A stretch of 64,000 nt of DNA from Photobacterium ganghwense (GTDB lineage: Bacteria > Pseudomonadota > Gammaproteobacteria > Enterobacterales > Vibrionaceae), in assembly GCF_003025595.1 (NCBI RefSeq), contig NZ_PYMI01000002.1, positions 744,001 to 808,000 on the forward strand. Reading direction: 5' to 3'. Positions 1 to 10,272 of this stretch are shown here, in pieces. Positions within the stretch are counted from its first letter, which is position 1. Every line of letters starts with the position of its first letter. The position numbers and the translations under genes are program-made. The notes under the pieces were generated by a model. That model was not told where the DNA came from and ran no database searches. It was given only the letters and a program-made list of their open reading frames with translations.

Positions 1-180
1 GTGACCAACATCAGGGGGGCTCAGCCCGGGTGTAAAATGGTGACACGGGCAGACCCATTATCCTAAGTGGGTACGTATTAAGTGTAGAATTGGTTCACTG
101 TACGCTCCATGTTGATCCTGTATTGGGGACTCGATAGGGGAAGAGGTAAACCTGACGGAGTGACTCTGCCAAGGTGAACG
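1..180. other. window edge, no gene recognised
   Basis: I see no convincing reading frame here. A decamer GGGGAAGAGG at 137-146 matches the MalT box at 9 of 10 positions and could belong to a mal gene beyond the left edge, but one site is weak evidence. Confidence 0.3.
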
Positions 181-214
181 AAACAAAAACGGCCGGTTAG
201 AAAAACGGCCGTTT
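181..214 (-). terminator. terminator downstream of malK
   Basis: An 8-bp inverted repeat (AAACGGCC at 187-194, GGCCGTTT at 207-214) is followed on the minus strand by a T-rich tail. It lies about 170 bp past the malK stop and probably ends the malK transcript. The 170 bp between hold no gene. Confidence 0.6.
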
Positions 215-384
215 GGATTATTTATCTCTTGGAGTATTGAGGTCTAGGACTATTAAGGCCTAGCATATTAGGTCTTAGTTGCTTAATTAAAGACCCGACA
301 GCTTAAAGCACTCAGTGTTCAACGATAAATGCCTGCTACCCGAGTGCTTGCAAGGCATCTACCATAAAGGCTGCTCTAGCTGCG

Positions 385-1494
385 TTAGACACCATCTTCC
401 TGATACAGGCGACGGCAGGCAGTGCCATCACGATGGAACAGATGGCAGCGATGCGCAGGAATACCAACCGAAAAACGTGCGCCGGAATCGATAGATAGAG
501 TGTCTGACTGACGGTAGATGAAGTCTGCATCCACACCTTCCAGTTCCAGGTAAACCTGTGTCTCGTGGCCCAGTTTCTCGACAACCAAAACGCGGCCTTC
601 AATGCAGGCATCACCGTCGTCGCAAGGCACCAGGTGTTCAGGGCGAACCCCTAAAGACATGCGGTCACCTTTGGTCACCGTCGTGCCATCAACCTGAATC
701 CAGAATGCCTTGCCGTTCGCCATTTGTACCATCACTCGGTCACTTTCCACTTCTTCAATGAATACGCTCATGAAGTTCATCTTCGGTGAACCGATGAAAC
801 CTGCGACGAAACGGTTTTGCGGATAATGGTATAGTTCCAGTGGTTTTCCGACCTGAGACACAAATCCGCCATCAAGTACCACAATCTTGTCTGCCAGAGT
901 CATGGCTTCAACCTGATCGTGGGTAACGTAAATCATGGTGCAGCCCAGCTGCTTGTGTAGCTTGGCCAGTTCGATACGCATCTGCACACGCAGGGCAGCG
1001 TCGAGGTTAGAGAGTGGTTCATCAAGCAGGAAGACGTTAGGTTGTGCAACCAGTGTACGACCGATGGCCACACGCTGACGTTGGCCGCCAGACAAGGCTT
1101 TTGGCTTGCGCTCTAGCAGATGTCCGAGTTGAAGAATTTCTGCCGCGTGGTCAACACGACGTTTGATTTCAGCCTTATCGGCTTTGGCCAGTTTCATCCC
1201 GAATGACATGTTGTCAAACAGGTTGAGGTGAGGATACAAAGCGTAAGACTGGAAAACCATGCCGACTCCGCGCTGAGAGGGCGGCACGTCGTTCATGCGT
1301 TCTTCACCAATAAACAGGTCACCTGATGTGATGTCTTCCAGACCGGCGATACAACGTAGCAGGGTTGATTTACCGCAGCCCGATGGACCAACAAATACCA
1401 CAAATTCCCCTTCAGCGATGTCAAGATCGACATTCTTGGAAATCAGGTTATCTCCATACGCTTTACAAACGTTTCGTAAAGTCACACTCGTCAT
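385..1494 (-). CDS. malK: maltose/maltodextrin ABC transporter ATPase MalK
   Basis: This is the cytoplasmic ATPase that powers maltose import by MalFG. The 369-residue product shows Walker [10 protein letters not shown] near residues 36-44, the Q-loop, the ABC signature LSGGQRQ, Walker B with [11 protein letters not shown], and the H-loop THDQ. A C-terminal TOBE-type regulatory domain of about 130 residues follows, as in E. coli MalK (371 aa). The start is an ATG with GAGGA about eight bases upstream. It is divergent from malEFG and shares the MalT/CRP control region with it. In E. coli the C-terminal domain also binds MalT and EIIA-Glc; that is family knowledge and not shown here. Confidence 0.95.
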   Translation of the reverse strand: MTSVTLRNVCKAYGDNLISKNVDLDIAEGEFVVFVGPSGCGKSTLLRCIAGLEDITSGDLFIGEERMNDVPPSQRGVGMVFQSYALYPHLNLFDNMSFGMKLAKADKAEIKRRVDHAAEILQLGHLLERKPKALSGGQRQRVAIGRTLVAQPNVFLLDEPLSNLDAALRVQMRIELAKLHKQLGCTMIYVTHDQVEAMTLADKIVVLDGGFVSQVGKPLELYHYPQNRFVAGFIGSPKMNFMSVFIEEVESDRVMVQMANGKAFWIQVDGTTVTKGDRMSLGVRPEHLVPCDDGDACIEGRVLVVEKLGHETQVYLELEGVDADFIYRQSDTLSIDSGARFSVGIPAHRCHLFHRDGTACRRLYQEDGV

Positions 1495-1815
1495 CGAGCT
1501 TATCCTCTAAGTTTGTTGTTGCCTGCAAGGTGCAATGATATTCAGCTTGCACCTTACCGGTAAAGAATCCTGAACGGCAGTTGAAAAAAGGGGTAGCGTC
1601 ATCACACATCGCTGACGTGAAATGAAGCGCTACCCTGACTCAATCTACTCCATTTACTTCCCCAAGAAATAAAGTAGCCCTGTCGTCTCCAATAAAGTGG
1701 TCACAGTGAAAACAAAAATAAATCGTCAAAAGCGTCTTCAACTACCCCGATGAGTATGGAACCAATTTTACCCAGACGGGCAAGCTGAACATCCTCCTTA
1801 TTGATAAATAAAAAG

Positions 1816-1836
1816 GGGGATGAGGGGGGGAGGAGT
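1816..1836 (+). promoter_or_regulatory. two adjacent MalT boxes
   Basis: GGGGATGAGG at 1816-1825 matches the MalT box consensus GGGGA(T/G)GAGG exactly, and GGGGAGGAGT at 1827-1836 matches 9 of 10. Directly repeated boxes between malK and malE are the arrangement expected for MalT-dependent divergent promoters. Function is inferred from enteric mal regulation. Confidence 0.75.
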
Positions 1837-1893
1837 ACATGGATCACACTTTATAAACCTGTACACCGATAATGAAAAAACGGCAGGTTACCA

Positions 1894-1909
1894 TGTGCGC
1901 ATAATCACA
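1894..1909. promoter_or_regulatory. probable CRP site in malK-malE region
   Basis: TGTGC-GCATAA-TCACA matches the CRP consensus TGTGA-N6-TCACA at 9 of 10 arm positions. It lies between two groups of MalT boxes, as in the CRP-MalT-controlled E. coli malEp/malKp region, so catabolite control of the maltose genes is likely. Confidence 0.65.
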
Positions 1910-1974
1910 AATGCACCTCATAATTAGATCTGCGTCACCATCCGAGATGACCAAGATCACGCTTTCAACTTAGA

Positions 1975-1984
1975 GGGGATGGGG
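1975..1984 (+). promoter_or_regulatory. third MalT box, malE-proximal
   Basis: GGGGATGGGG matches the MalT box at 9 of 10 positions and lies about 115 bp before the malE start, in the orientation of malEFG transcription. With the boxes at 1816-1836 it would form the MalT array of this divergent promoter. Confidence 0.55.
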
Positions 1985-2099
1985 GCGTAGGGCACAGGAT
2001 GATGTTCAGTGCCTTTTGAATATGGATGATAGACCCTGACAATTTTGTTGCAGTCAGGTTCTGCAACATTGCAAATAACAATCACGAAGGATGTTAATA

Positions 2100-3281
2100 A
2101 TGAAGAAAGTCCTCAGCACAGTCACTTTATGTACCCTTGCTGCTCTTGGCTCCGTTCAGGCGCACGCTGCGATTGAAGAAGGTCAACTGACCATCTGGAT
2201 TAATGGTGATAAAGGCTATAACGGCCTGGCAGAAGTGGGTAAAAAGTTTGAAGCGGACACGGGTATTAAAGTAACCGTGTCACACCCTGATGCGCTGGAA
2301 GAGAAATTCCCGCAAATGGCTTCTACAGGTGACGGCCCAGACATCATTTTCTGGGCACATGACCGTTTTGGCGGTTATGCGCAGGCTGGCCTGCTGGCTG
2401 AAATCAAACCTTCTGATGATTTCAAAGCTAAGTTTGTTGATTTCACCTGGGATGCCGTTTCTTACAGTGGTAAGTACGTGGGTTACCCGGTTGCAGTTGA
2501 AGCACTTTCTCTGATTTACAACAAGGATCTGGTTGCCAACCCACCGAAGAACTGGGAAGACATTGCTGCTCTGGACAAAGAACTTCAGAAAAAAGGCAAG
2601 CGCGCCATTATGTGGAACCTTCAAGAACCGTTCTTCACATGGCCAATTCTGGCAGCTGATGGTGGTTACGCGTTCAAGTTCACAGCGAATGGCTATGATG
2701 CCAAAGACGTGGGCGTGAATAACGAAGGTGCCAAACGTGCCATGAACTTCGTGAAAAACCTGGTCGACAAAGGTGTGATTGCAGCAGATGTTGACTATTC
2801 TATTGCTGAGTCTGGCTTCAATCAGGGCAATGTGGCAATGACCATCAACGGTCCTTGGTCCTGGTCAAACATTGATAAAGCCGGTATCAACTACGGCGTA
2901 ACGCTGCTGCCTAAGTTGAACGGTAATCCGTCCAAGCCTTTCGTTGGCGTACTGACTGCGGGCATCAGCACGGCGTCGCCAAATCAGGATCTGGCTGTTG
3001 AGTTCCTGGAAAACTACCTGCTGACTAACGAAGGTCTGGCTAAAGTGAACAGTGACACCCCTCTGGGTGCGGTCGCTCTGAAATCCTTCCAGCAAGAACT
3101 GAGCTCTGACAAGCGTATTGCTGCAACTATGGATAACGCAATGAACGGTGAGGTAATGCCAAACATTCCTCAGATGTCTGCCTTCTGGTATGCCGAAAAA
3201 GCGGCAATCACCAACGTAGTAACAGGTCGTCAGTCAGTGGATGATGCACTGAATACTGTTGCCGAGCGTATGACGAAGTAA
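2100..3281 (+). CDS. malE: maltose-binding periplasmic protein MalE
   Basis: This is the periplasmic binding protein that delivers maltose and maltodextrins to MalFGK2. I start it at the ATG at 2100, not the in-frame ATG at 2091, because AAGG at 2087-2090 sits about nine bases before it and the product then begins with a clean signal peptide ([23 protein letters not shown], cut near residue 25). The product is 393 residues against 396 in E. coli. The mature start [19 protein letters not shown] closely resembles the family. It is first gene of malEFG, and a stable hairpin follows its stop. Confidence 0.95.
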   Translation: MKKVLSTVTLCTLAALGSVQAHAAIEEGQLTIWINGDKGYNGLAEVGKKFEADTGIKVTVSHPDALEEKFPQMASTGDGPDIIFWAHDRFGGYAQAGLLAEIKPSDDFKAKFVDFTWDAVSYSGKYVGYPVAVEALSLIYNKDLVANPPKNWEDIAALDKELQKKGKRAIMWNLQEPFFTWPILAADGGYAFKFTANGYDAKDVGVNNEGAKRAMNFVKNLVDKGVIAADVDYSIAESGFNQGNVAMTINGPWSWSNIDKAGINYGVTLLPKLNGNPSKPFVGVLTAGISTASPNQDLAVEFLENYLLTNEGLAKVNSDTPLGAVALKSFQQELSSDKRIAATMDNAMNGEVMPNIPQMSAFWYAEKAAITNVVTGRQSVDDALNTVAERMTK

Positions 3282-3307
3282 TTGCTTCCATAGTTATACC
3301 GTCACAA

Positions 3308-3327
3308 AGGGGGAGGGGACTCCCCCT
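3308..3327 (+). other. RNA hairpin in malE-malF gap
   Basis: AGGGGGAG at 3308-3315 pairs perfectly with CTCCCCCT at 3320-3327 across a GGGA tetraloop. There is no U-tract, so it is not a simple terminator. In E. coli, REP hairpins in this gap stabilise malE mRNA so that binding protein outnumbers MalF; a similar role is inferred here. Confidence 0.6.
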
Positions 3328-3353
3328 GTTCAGAAGTACTGTGAGGATCTCTA

Positions 3354-4952
3354 ATGCAGTCTCATCAAGCGGCCGATATGTCAGTTGTGAAGACCGATAT
3401 GGCAAATCAATCAAAGCCAAAATTAAGTGCCAGCCATAAATCCTGGTTGAAGTGGGCTTCGTTAGGGTTAGTCAGTTTTATAAACGGCTACGCTACCATT
3501 CTTATGTATGCTCGCGGTGAGTATGCATTCGCCCTGTTAACGCTCGTTTTGACTTCACTGGGCGTGTATATTTTTGCCCGTAAGCAAACCTACGCTCACC
3601 GTTATATCTTTCCTGGCGTGGCCGGGATGATTTTGTTCATCATTTTCCCGCTGTTATATACCGTCGGCTTGTCATTCACCAACTACAGCGGCAGTAACCA
3701 GCTGAACCTGGAGCGTGCGCAGAATGTACTGATGCAGCGCACTTACCAGAGCGGCGACAGCTATAACTTCTCCCTGTATGAGCAGAATGGCAATTTCAGC
3801 ATCGCCCTGAAAGATGGCGATCAGTGGTACAGCACTGATTTCTATGATTTGAAAGCACTGCCGACTGATGAAGATGTGGCACTGCGCCCGGTGGATGTGC
3901 CAGCTGGCGAACAAGCACCACTGAAGACCGTGATTCAGAACCGGACCGGTATCAGTGGCCTGGTGCTTGCCACGCCGGGTGGTACAGAGCTGAAAATGTC
4001 TGGTCTGCGTCAGTTTGCGGAAATCCAGCCGCTGTATGTGTTGCAAGAAGATGGCGAGACGCTATACAACACCCGTGAAGACAAGACACTGAAACCAAAC
4101 TACGAGATTGGTTTCTACCAGCAGGTTGATGATAACGGTAACTTTGTCGGTGAACCGATCGCACCGGGCTTTATTGTGAATATCGGTATGGATAACTTCG
4201 CCCGCATTATGTCGGACCCGGGTATCCAGCAACCATTCTTCAAGATTTTCATCTGGACCGTTATTTTCTCGGCGCTGACCGTTGTGCTGACACTGGCTGT
4301 TGGTGTGATTCTGGCTCAGATTGTTTCATGGGAAGCATTGAAAGGGCGTGGTGTTTATCGTGTCTTGCTTATTCTGCCTTATGCGGTACCGGCCTTTATT
4401 TCGATTCTGATTTTCAAGGGGCTGTTCAACCAGAGCTTCGGTGAAATTAACCAGCTACTGCAAGGACTGTTCGGGTTGAGCCCGGCGTGGTTTACGGACC
4501 CGTTCCTGGCGAAAACTATGATCATCATCGTGAACACCTGGCTGGGTTACCCGTACATGATGATTTTGGCCATGGGTATGCTTAAGGCGATACCGGATGA
4601 CTTGTACGAAGCCTCTGCGATGGATGGTGCCGGCCCGCTGGATAACTTCTTCAAGATTACGTTGCCATTGCTGGTCAAGCCGATGATTCCTCTACTGATT
4701 GCCAGTTTCGCATTTAACTTTAACAACTTCGTGCTTATCCAACTGCTGACCAATGGTGCGCCGGATATGATTGGTACCAGTGTTCCTGCTGGTCACACAG
4801 ACCTGCTGGTAAGCTACACCTACCGTATCGCATTCGAAGGTGCAGGCGGTCAGGACTTTGGTCTGGCCGGGGCAATCGCGACAATTATCTTCCTGCTGGT
4901 TGGTGGTCTGTCACTGCTCAACATGAAGTTCACCAAGCTGGAATCAGAGTAA
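3354..4952 (+). CDS. malF: maltose ABC transporter permease MalF
   Basis: This is an inner-membrane subunit of MalFGK2. The 532-residue product is slightly longer than E. coli MalF (514) and has extra N-terminal residues. It shows the MalF layout: N-terminal membrane segments, a large periplasmic loop at roughly residues 105-275 facing MalE, then the core permease segments. The EAA loop that contacts MalK is visible as YEASAMDGAGPLDNFFKITLP near residues 420-440. GAGG lies before the start. It follows malE by 72 bp and precedes malG by 13 bp, so it belongs to the malEFG operon. Confidence 0.94.
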   Translation: MQSHQAADMSVVKTDMANQSKPKLSASHKSWLKWASLGLVSFINGYATILMYARGEYAFALLTLVLTSLGVYIFARKQTYAHRYIFPGVAGMILFIIFPLLYTVGLSFTNYSGSNQLNLERAQNVLMQRTYQSGDSYNFSLYEQNGNFSIALKDGDQWYSTDFYDLKALPTDEDVALRPVDVPAGEQAPLKTVIQNRTGISGLVLATPGGTELKMSGLRQFAEIQPLYVLQEDGETLYNTREDKTLKPNYEIGFYQQVDDNGNFVGEPIAPGFIVNIGMDNFARIMSDPGIQQPFFKIFIWTVIFSALTVVLTLAVGVILAQIVSWEALKGRGVYRVLLILPYAVPAFISILIFKGLFNQSFGEINQLLQGLFGLSPAWFTDPFLAKTMIIIVNTWLGYPYMMILAMGMLKAIPDDLYEASAMDGAGPLDNFFKITLPLLVKPMIPLLIASFAFNFNNFVLIQLLTNGAPDMIGTSVPAGHTDLLVSYTYRIAFEGAGGQDFGLAGAIATIIFLLVGGLSLLNMKFTKLESE

Positions 4953-4965
4953 GGAGTGCTGAAAA

Positions 4966-5856
4966 ATGGCTATGGTTCAACCTAAATCGCTTAAATATCG
5001 TATTTGGGCAACCCATATTGGTATGTGGTGTTTCCTGGCGCTGATTATGTTCCCGCTGCTGATGGTGATTGCGATTTCTTTCCGGGAAGGTAACTACGCA
5101 TCCGGTGAGCTGATCCCAAGCAATCCATCTCTGGAGCACTGGAAACTGGCGCTGGGTATCGCTGTACAAAATGCTGATGGCTCTGTAACGCCACCCCCGT
5201 TCCCGGTACTGACCTGGCTGTGGAACTCGGTGAAAGTGGCTGGCTTGACCGCAATTGGTATTGTGGCGCTGTCTACCACGTGTGCTTATGCATTTGCCCG
5301 CATGAAATTTGCAGGTAAAACCATGATTTTGCGCTCGATGCTGATTTTCCAGATGTTCCCGGCTGTACTGGCTCTGGTTGCTCTGTACGCGCTGTTCGAC
5401 CGTCTCGGCGCCTACGTGCCGTTCCTGGGTATGAATACACATGGTGGGGTGGTATTTGCATATATGGGCGGGATAGCCCTTCACGTTTGGACAATCAAAG
5501 GTTACTTTGAGTCGATTGATAACTCTTTGGAAGAAGCCGCTGCGCTGGATGGGGCAACCCCATGGCAGGCATTCCGTCTGGTGCTGCTACCGTTGTCAGT
5601 GCCTATTCTGGCGGTGGTCTTTATCCTATCGTTCATTGCTGCGGTAACGGAAGTGCCGGTTGCATCGCTGCTGTTGCGTGAAGTCGACACCTACACGCTG
5701 GCTGTTGGTATGCAACAGTATCTGTACCCTCAGAACTACTTGTGGGGTGACTTCGCGGCGGCTGCGGTATTGTCGGCGCTGCCAATCACCCTGGTATTCC
5801 TCCTGGCACAGAAATTCTTGGTTGGTGGCCTGACAGCGGGCGGCGTGAAAGGTTAA
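4966..5856 (+). CDS. malG: maltose ABC transporter permease MalG
   Basis: This is the second membrane subunit of the maltose importer. It is 296 residues, the same length as E. coli MalG. Six membrane segments are expected, and the EAA loop reads [21 protein letters not shown] near residues 190-210. The C-terminus [10 protein letters not shown] is typical of MalG, whose tail inserts between the MalK subunits. AAGGAG precedes the start. It ends the operon ahead of a strong terminator at 5930-5957. Confidence 0.94.
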   Translation: MAMVQPKSLKYRIWATHIGMWCFLALIMFPLLMVIAISFREGNYASGELIPSNPSLEHWKLALGIAVQNADGSVTPPPFPVLTWLWNSVKVAGLTAIGIVALSTTCAYAFARMKFAGKTMILRSMLIFQMFPAVLALVALYALFDRLGAYVPFLGMNTHGGVVFAYMGGIALHVWTIKGYFESIDNSLEEAAALDGATPWQAFRLVLLPLSVPILAVVFILSFIAAVTEVPVASLLLREVDTYTLAVGMQQYLYPQNYLWGDFAAAAVLSALPITLVFLLAQKFLVGGLTAGGVKG

Positions 5857-5929
5857 CGGCAGCCTTTGAACCGAGTCTTCCGTAAAGCGAGTGGCTTCTG
5901 GAATAAATAGCGAAAAAGTAAAGCACATC

Positions 5930-5957
5930 AGGGCCTGCATATGCAGGCCCTTTTTTA
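5930..5957 (+). terminator. malEFG terminator
   Basis: A near-perfect GC-rich palindrome (GGGCCTGCATATGCAGGCCC) is followed at once by TTTTTT. This is a canonical intrinsic terminator 74 bp after malG. Confidence 0.9.
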
Positions 5958-6206
5958 TGTGTTTATTCGCTTATATTTGGCGAGTTAACTGAGTCACTAT
6001 CAGGTTTTGAAAAATGAGATTTCAGTGTTTGAAGTGAATGTTTGACGAGAATGAATACGGTCAAACGATATTATATGAAACGTTAGGCGATGGCTGATTT
6101 ATTATTAGATTTATCAGGAAATTGATAATATAACGTATTAAATTTGATGAGTTTTGTAGTCTTTTTTATTTCCCATTCAGCTTGAGACTGTTATTATAAT
6201 TTGTGT

Positions 6207-6430
6207 GGGGTATGTTGAGTACCTCATCTAATAACCTTAATAATAACACGCTTGTCGGTTCACTTAGGCAAGTGTTTTAAGCCGGAGTCTGACGTTGGTT
6301 TGGCCGCCGATCCGTCAGCAATAATTCGCGCTTATCTATATTGGCGTTGCTGCATAGCTGGGCTTGTTTTCTTTCGGGAAGGCAAGTTGACCTTAGTAAC
6401 CGAACCCGATATCCATGGTCGGGTTTTTTT
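6207..6430 (+). ncRNA. candidate small RNA between malG and DUF1415 gene
   Basis: The 730-bp gap between the malG terminator and the DUF1415 gene holds a possible transcription unit. A TATAAT box at 6195-6200 has no good -35. It is followed by paired segments (AACAC..TTG with CAAGTGTT; CTGACG with CGTCAG) and a clear intrinsic terminator (AACCCGA 6403-6409, TCGGGTT 6419-6425, T run). A 62-codon frame inside lacks a ribosome binding site and looks non-coding. I do not recognise the RNA family. Confidence 0.3.
6403..6428 (+). terminator. intrinsic terminator in malG-DUF1415 gap
   Basis: A 7-bp stem AACCCGA/TCGGGTT is followed by a seven-T run on the plus strand. No annotated gene ends here, which is the main reason to suspect a small RNA upstream. 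Confidence 0.7.
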
Positions 6431-6634
6431 ATATCTGTAATTTCACGCTCGCGTTTTCTGTGTTGCCTTTCTGTGTGCTTCTTTTGTGAACGTCATTTAT
6501 GAGCTTCTATTTATAATGGCTTTCTGAGTGGATTCCTCGCAATGCGCTCTCGATCCCTAGATGCCAAGTCACTTAAGCCGCTATTCAGGACAGCTAAGTC
6601 AAGACAGCTAAGGCAATGCCCTAAGCCAAGGGAC

Positions 6635-6668
6635 AAAAAACGCCTGTTGAGATAAAACCCAACAGGCG
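6635..6668 (-). terminator. terminator of DUF1415 gene
   Basis: CGCCTGTTG (6641-6649) pairs with CAACAGGCG (6660-6668). The minus strand continues into a six-T run, 20 bp past the stop codon at 6689. Confidence 0.85.
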
Positions 6669-6688
6669 CTTATGCAAATCAATACGGA

Positions 6689-7252
6689 TTACTTTTTAAG
6701 AAACGGGAACAGCGTTGCCACTTCCTCTGGTGTCAGGGCTTCTACCCGTTCAATGTTTCGCTCCGGGATCCCTTCAGGGTCAGGATAGTGTTTCAGAACT
6801 TTTTCCATGCTGTCTTCACGGATCAGATGGAAAATCGGGTAGGGCGAGCGATTGGTCAGGTTCTCTGCATCATCTGGGTGCGTGCCGTAGAAGCAGTAGT
6901 CCGGGTGGAAACTGGCAATCTGATAAATACCATCATAACCGGCTTGAATAAGTAGGCCATCAAGAATATCGAGAAACTGATTGTAGTCATCGAAACTCTC
7001 AAACAGATTCGGGGTGACAACCAATGTCGTTTCAAGGTCTTCAACAGGCGTCGTATCAAGTTCCTGCATCTGGCGGTAGATGTCTTCTAGCGCATCATTT
7101 TCTGTTGAAGCCTCACTGACGTGAATCTTAATTTGTTTATTGCGCTGTGGCTTAGCGGCAAACGGACACAGGTTCAGTCCGATCACGACGTTGTCCAGCC
7201 ATTGCTGGACGGCAGTATGAACCGTGTTGTGATCTGATGTTGTTGATGACAT
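6689..7252 (-). CDS. DUF1415 family protein
   Basis: The 187-residue soluble protein matches the DUF1415 family as I remember it: an opening WLDNVVIGLNLCPFA, a central VVTPNLFESFDDYNQFLDILD, and IASFHPDYCFYGTHPDDAENLTNRSPYPIFHLIRE. There is no signal peptide or membrane segment. The conserved Cys, His and Asn/Asp residues in those blocks could form an active site, but no function is established to my knowledge. It stands alone with its own terminator. Confidence 0.85.
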   Translation of the reverse strand: MSSTTSDHNTVHTAVQQWLDNVVIGLNLCPFAAKPQRNKQIKIHVSEASTENDALEDIYRQMQELDTTPVEDLETTLVVTPNLFESFDDYNQFLDILDGLLIQAGYDGIYQIASFHPDYCFYGTHPDDAENLTNRSPYPIFHLIREDSMEKVLKHYPDPEGIPERNIERVEALTPEEVATLFPFLKK

Positions 7253-7388
7253 AGCTGACTTCTTTTCGTAGTTATTGTACGTATTCGTTTAATCATGTTT
7301 GCAGGCAAGCAGATTGGTTGCACTGCGGATCGTAATGACAGCCTGAAAACTCAGGTAAGCAAAACAATCAATGTGCCCTGAACAAAGT

Positions 7389-7415
7389 ATAAGGGCCAGC
7401 ATCTGCTGACCCTTA
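7389..7415 (-). terminator. probable rnb terminator
   Basis: On the minus strand TAAGGGTCAGCA and TGCTGGCCCTTA form a long stem with one G-U pair, about 30 bp past the rnb stop. The tail (TTATACTTTG) is only moderately T-rich. Confidence 0.55.
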
Positions 7416-7446
7416 TTATTCTGAACAGTTTTTCTGAATCAGCGAA

Positions 7447-9510
7447 TTATGCTTTTTCAGCTTCTGTTGTTTCTGATGTTACAGACGCTTCAGTCGCCGC
7501 AGATTCCACCGCAGGGGCAGTTGTTTCAGCTTCTGGCTTGTCTGATGGCAGATCAGGGTACTGCTTCACTGGTTTCGCAACCAGCTGACGGGTAGCAGCA
7601 CGAACTTCAGCAATAACCACTTCGAAGTGGTCACCCAGTTGGTATTCGCGCACTTTGTCGATATTAATGATACCCAGATCGCCGTTACATTCGATACGCT
7701 CTTTGTTATCCAGGATAAGCGGAGCAGGAATGAAGGCCGCAGCACCGTTTTCGAGCAGACGCACGCGCATACCGGCACGGTTGATATCGAATACCTCAGC
7801 TGTGAAGACGGTACCTTCTTTAACAGCATCTTTCAGTAGGCGAACGTATAGCCAATCAGCCACATCACGTTCAGCCATGCGATGGTTACGACGGTGCGTT
7901 GCAATTTCTTCACCTACGCTGTCATCTGGCGTTTGTACCGGCTCCAGACCTGAAATCACCGCTTTCAGCAGACGATGGTTAATCATGTCGCCGTATTTAC
8001 GGATAGGCGATGTCCAGGTCGCGTACACATCTAGACCCATTGCGTAGTGTGGAGCTGGCTTGTTGCCCACTTCACTGTATGCCTGGAACTTACGCAGACG
8101 ATTGTCCAGATAGGTAGTGTCCTGATCGTTCAGCCAGCGGCGCAGCGCACTGAAACCTTCAAGCGTCAGCAGATCGTCTTTTTCAAACGGAGCTTCAGCG
8201 TTAGTCAGGAATTCCATCGCTACATCCAATTTTTCCGGATTGAAGCCGCTGTGGAAGTTGTACACACCCAGACCGAATTTTTCTTGCAACACGCGGCCTG
8301 CACAGATGTTAGCTGTGATCATGGCTTCTTCAATCATGCGGTTTGCAGTACGGCGAGGATCGGTATGAATCGCGATGACATCGTTATCTTCGCTCAGCTC
8401 AAAGCGGTAATCAGGACGATCCGGGAAAACCACGGCATGCTTGGCGCGCCATTCGCTGCGTGCGTTGGCCAAACCATGCAGGGCTTTAACCTGTTCAATC
8501 ACGACGTCAGACGGTTCCCAGCCTTCACACTGGCCATTTTCCAGCAGATCAGACACATTGTCATAAGCCAGGCGGCCATGAGATTTGATCCACGCTGCGA
8601 AGAAGCTGATATCGTTCTGAATAACACCGTCTTTATCGATGGTGACACGACAGCACAGAGCCGGACGGGTCTCACCTTCCATCAGAGAACACAGTTCGTC
8701 ACTCAGTTCACGTGGCAGCATTGGGATATTGCGGCCTGGCAGGTAGATGGTAAAACCACGCTGACGGGCTTCATCATCCATCTTGTCGCCAACGGTGATG
8801 TAAGACGTTGGATCCGCGATAGCGACCGTCAGTTCAAAACTGCCGTCTTCGTGAGCAACTGTATAGATGGCATCATCCATATCTTTGGTTGACTCACCAT
8901 CGATAGTGATGAATGGCAGATCAGTCAGGTCCTGACGCTCCAGGCCTTCTTCCAGCATGCTCCAGCTTTCCTGTGGGGCTGGTTCTGCATTTGGCAGATC
9001 GTGACGTGCCAGAGTTACCCACCAAGGCGCAATTTTGTCATTGCTGTCAGTGATTTTCTCTTTCACTTCACAGAAGAAAGTTTTGTTATCACCGACCAGC
9101 GGGTGGCGGGTCATGTGAGCAACTACCCAGTCACCTTCTTTAAGAAGTTCAGGATTCAGACCTTTAACAGGGCGAGCCTTGATAGCGTCCTTTAGTTGCG
9201 GGTGATCCGGCACGACATGCAGGCGGTCGCGGATCAGTTTAATGCGGCCGATAAAACGGCTCAGGAAAGGCTCAATCAGTTCTTGCGGTTCAGCAACTTC
9301 ACGCTCTTTCTCTGTACGAATCACAGCGATAACACGGTCACCGTGCATCACGTTCTTCATATAGGTCGGTGGAATGAAATAACTTTCTTTGTTATCGACT
9401 TCAAGAAAGCCGAAACCGCGGTCAGTGGCTTTGATGCTGCCTTCTTTCTTAGGAAGCGTTTCCTGAATCTGTTTTTTAAGTTGTGCTAGTAAAGGATTAT
9501 CTTGAAACAT
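7447..9510 (-). CDS. rnb: exoribonuclease II
   Basis: RNase II degrades single-stranded RNA from the 3' end. The start [20 protein letters not shown] fits the family, so I place it at 9510; an upstream in-frame extension looks like leader sequence. The 687-residue product has N-terminal cold-shock domains ([17 protein letters not shown]), the RNB catalytic block with metal-binding aspartates ([16 protein letters not shown] and [10 protein letters not shown], near residues 200-230), [16 protein letters not shown], and a C-terminal S1 domain. E. coli RNase II is 644 residues; the excess is an acidic Ala/Glu/Thr-rich tail after [10 protein letters not shown]. It is divergent from deaD, as also in V. 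cholerae from memory. Confidence 0.92.
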   Translation of the reverse strand: MFQDNPLLAQLKKQIQETLPKKEGSIKATDRGFGFLEVDNKESYFIPPTYMKNVMHGDRVIAVIRTEKEREVAEPQELIEPFLSRFIGRIKLIRDRLHVVPDHPQLKDAIKARPVKGLNPELLKEGDWVVAHMTRHPLVGDNKTFFCEVKEKITDSNDKIAPWWVTLARHDLPNAEPAPQESWSMLEEGLERQDLTDLPFITIDGESTKDMDDAIYTVAHEDGSFELTVAIADPTSYITVGDKMDDEARQRGFTIYLPGRNIPMLPRELSDELCSLMEGETRPALCCRVTIDKDGVIQNDISFFAAWIKSHGRLAYDNVSDLLENGQCEGWEPSDVVIEQVKALHGLANARSEWRAKHAVVFPDRPDYRFELSEDNDVIAIHTDPRRTANRMIEEAMITANICAGRVLQEKFGLGVYNFHSGFNPEKLDVAMEFLTNAEAPFEKDDLLTLEGFSALRRWLNDQDTTYLDNRLRKFQAYSEVGNKPAPHYAMGLDVYATWTSPIRKYGDMINHRLLKAVISGLEPVQTPDDSVGEEIATHRRNHRMAERDVADWLYVRLLKDAVKEGTVFTAEVFDINRAGMRVRLLENGAAAFIPAPLILDNKERIECNGDLGIINIDKVREYQLGDHFEVVIAEVRAATRQLVAKPVKQYPDLPSDKPEAETTAPAVESAATEASVTSETTEAEKA

Positions 9511-9839
9511 TATGCCCGGTCTCAGGTTGTTAACTCGGACACTATAAAGTTTTCGGCCGCTAAAACCAAGTTTCTCGGGAGGAAGACACAGGAATGTCAC
9601 AGAAAGATATACTGAAAAGAGGCTCAAATAGCGGATGGTATAAAAATTGTGACCGATAAGGCTGCTTATATATGTATCCGTTATAAAGGGTAAGGAACAA
9701 GGGGGAAGGGACACGTTGCGGGCGAAGAAACCCAGCGATATAGCTTTGGTTTCAGCCAGCAATAAGCAGTAAGTGGCTAGCTGAAGCAATCGGCTTAGGA
9801 ATGTCGGAATAGGCATAAAGAGGGCTAAACGTAACGGTT

Positions 9840-10272
9840 TTGTGAGCTGTAGAACGTAATAATTGAGCCAGATGCGTTGTTTTTAAGACGGGTTGTGAAA
9901 AGCCGACGTGGGAGCGAAGCAGAACGGTGTATTCGGCGCCGTTATTTAGGGAAAGCCATGAAATTACTGTGTTTGTAAGGCACTGAACGGGGCGGTCAGG
10001 TTTGCCAAGGTGGGACTTCAGACGCTATCACTTGCATAGAAAATGCGTCGAAAAGAAACAAAAAACGGCAAGTCATTGGGCGAATTGTTTAAATAGTAGT
10101 TTCTTGAAAGTTAATTTGTGACAGCGCTCAATTTTTTCTGGCTTTTTATCGAGTAATGGCGCACAATGCGCGCCTTCACTATTGTCGAGGCCCAAGCTTG
10201 TGGTTGCTGTTGCAGAACCGTTTTATAGCCTTAGGGGCCCCGTTTTATGTTCGATTATTTATTGGGATCCCA
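9840..10272. other. rnb-deaD intergenic region, long deaD leader
   Basis: About 430 bp precede the chosen deaD start. A reading frame runs in from 10156, but its codons encode no family-like sequence before MQESVTEF, so I treat it as untranslated leader. A small hairpin (GCGCA 10159-10163, TGCGC 10167-10171) is visible. Long deaD leaders are known in enterics; regulation here is not shown. Confidence 0.4.

Noticed and set aside
6252..6440. 62-codon frame in the malG-DUF1415 gap
   Set aside because: There is no Shine-Dalgarno, it has an odd composition, and it runs through the terminator hairpin; a non-coding RNA fits better.
8047..8892. 281-codon open frame on the plus strand inside rnb
   Set aside because: It lies wholly within the strongly supported RNase II gene on the opposite strand and resembles no family.
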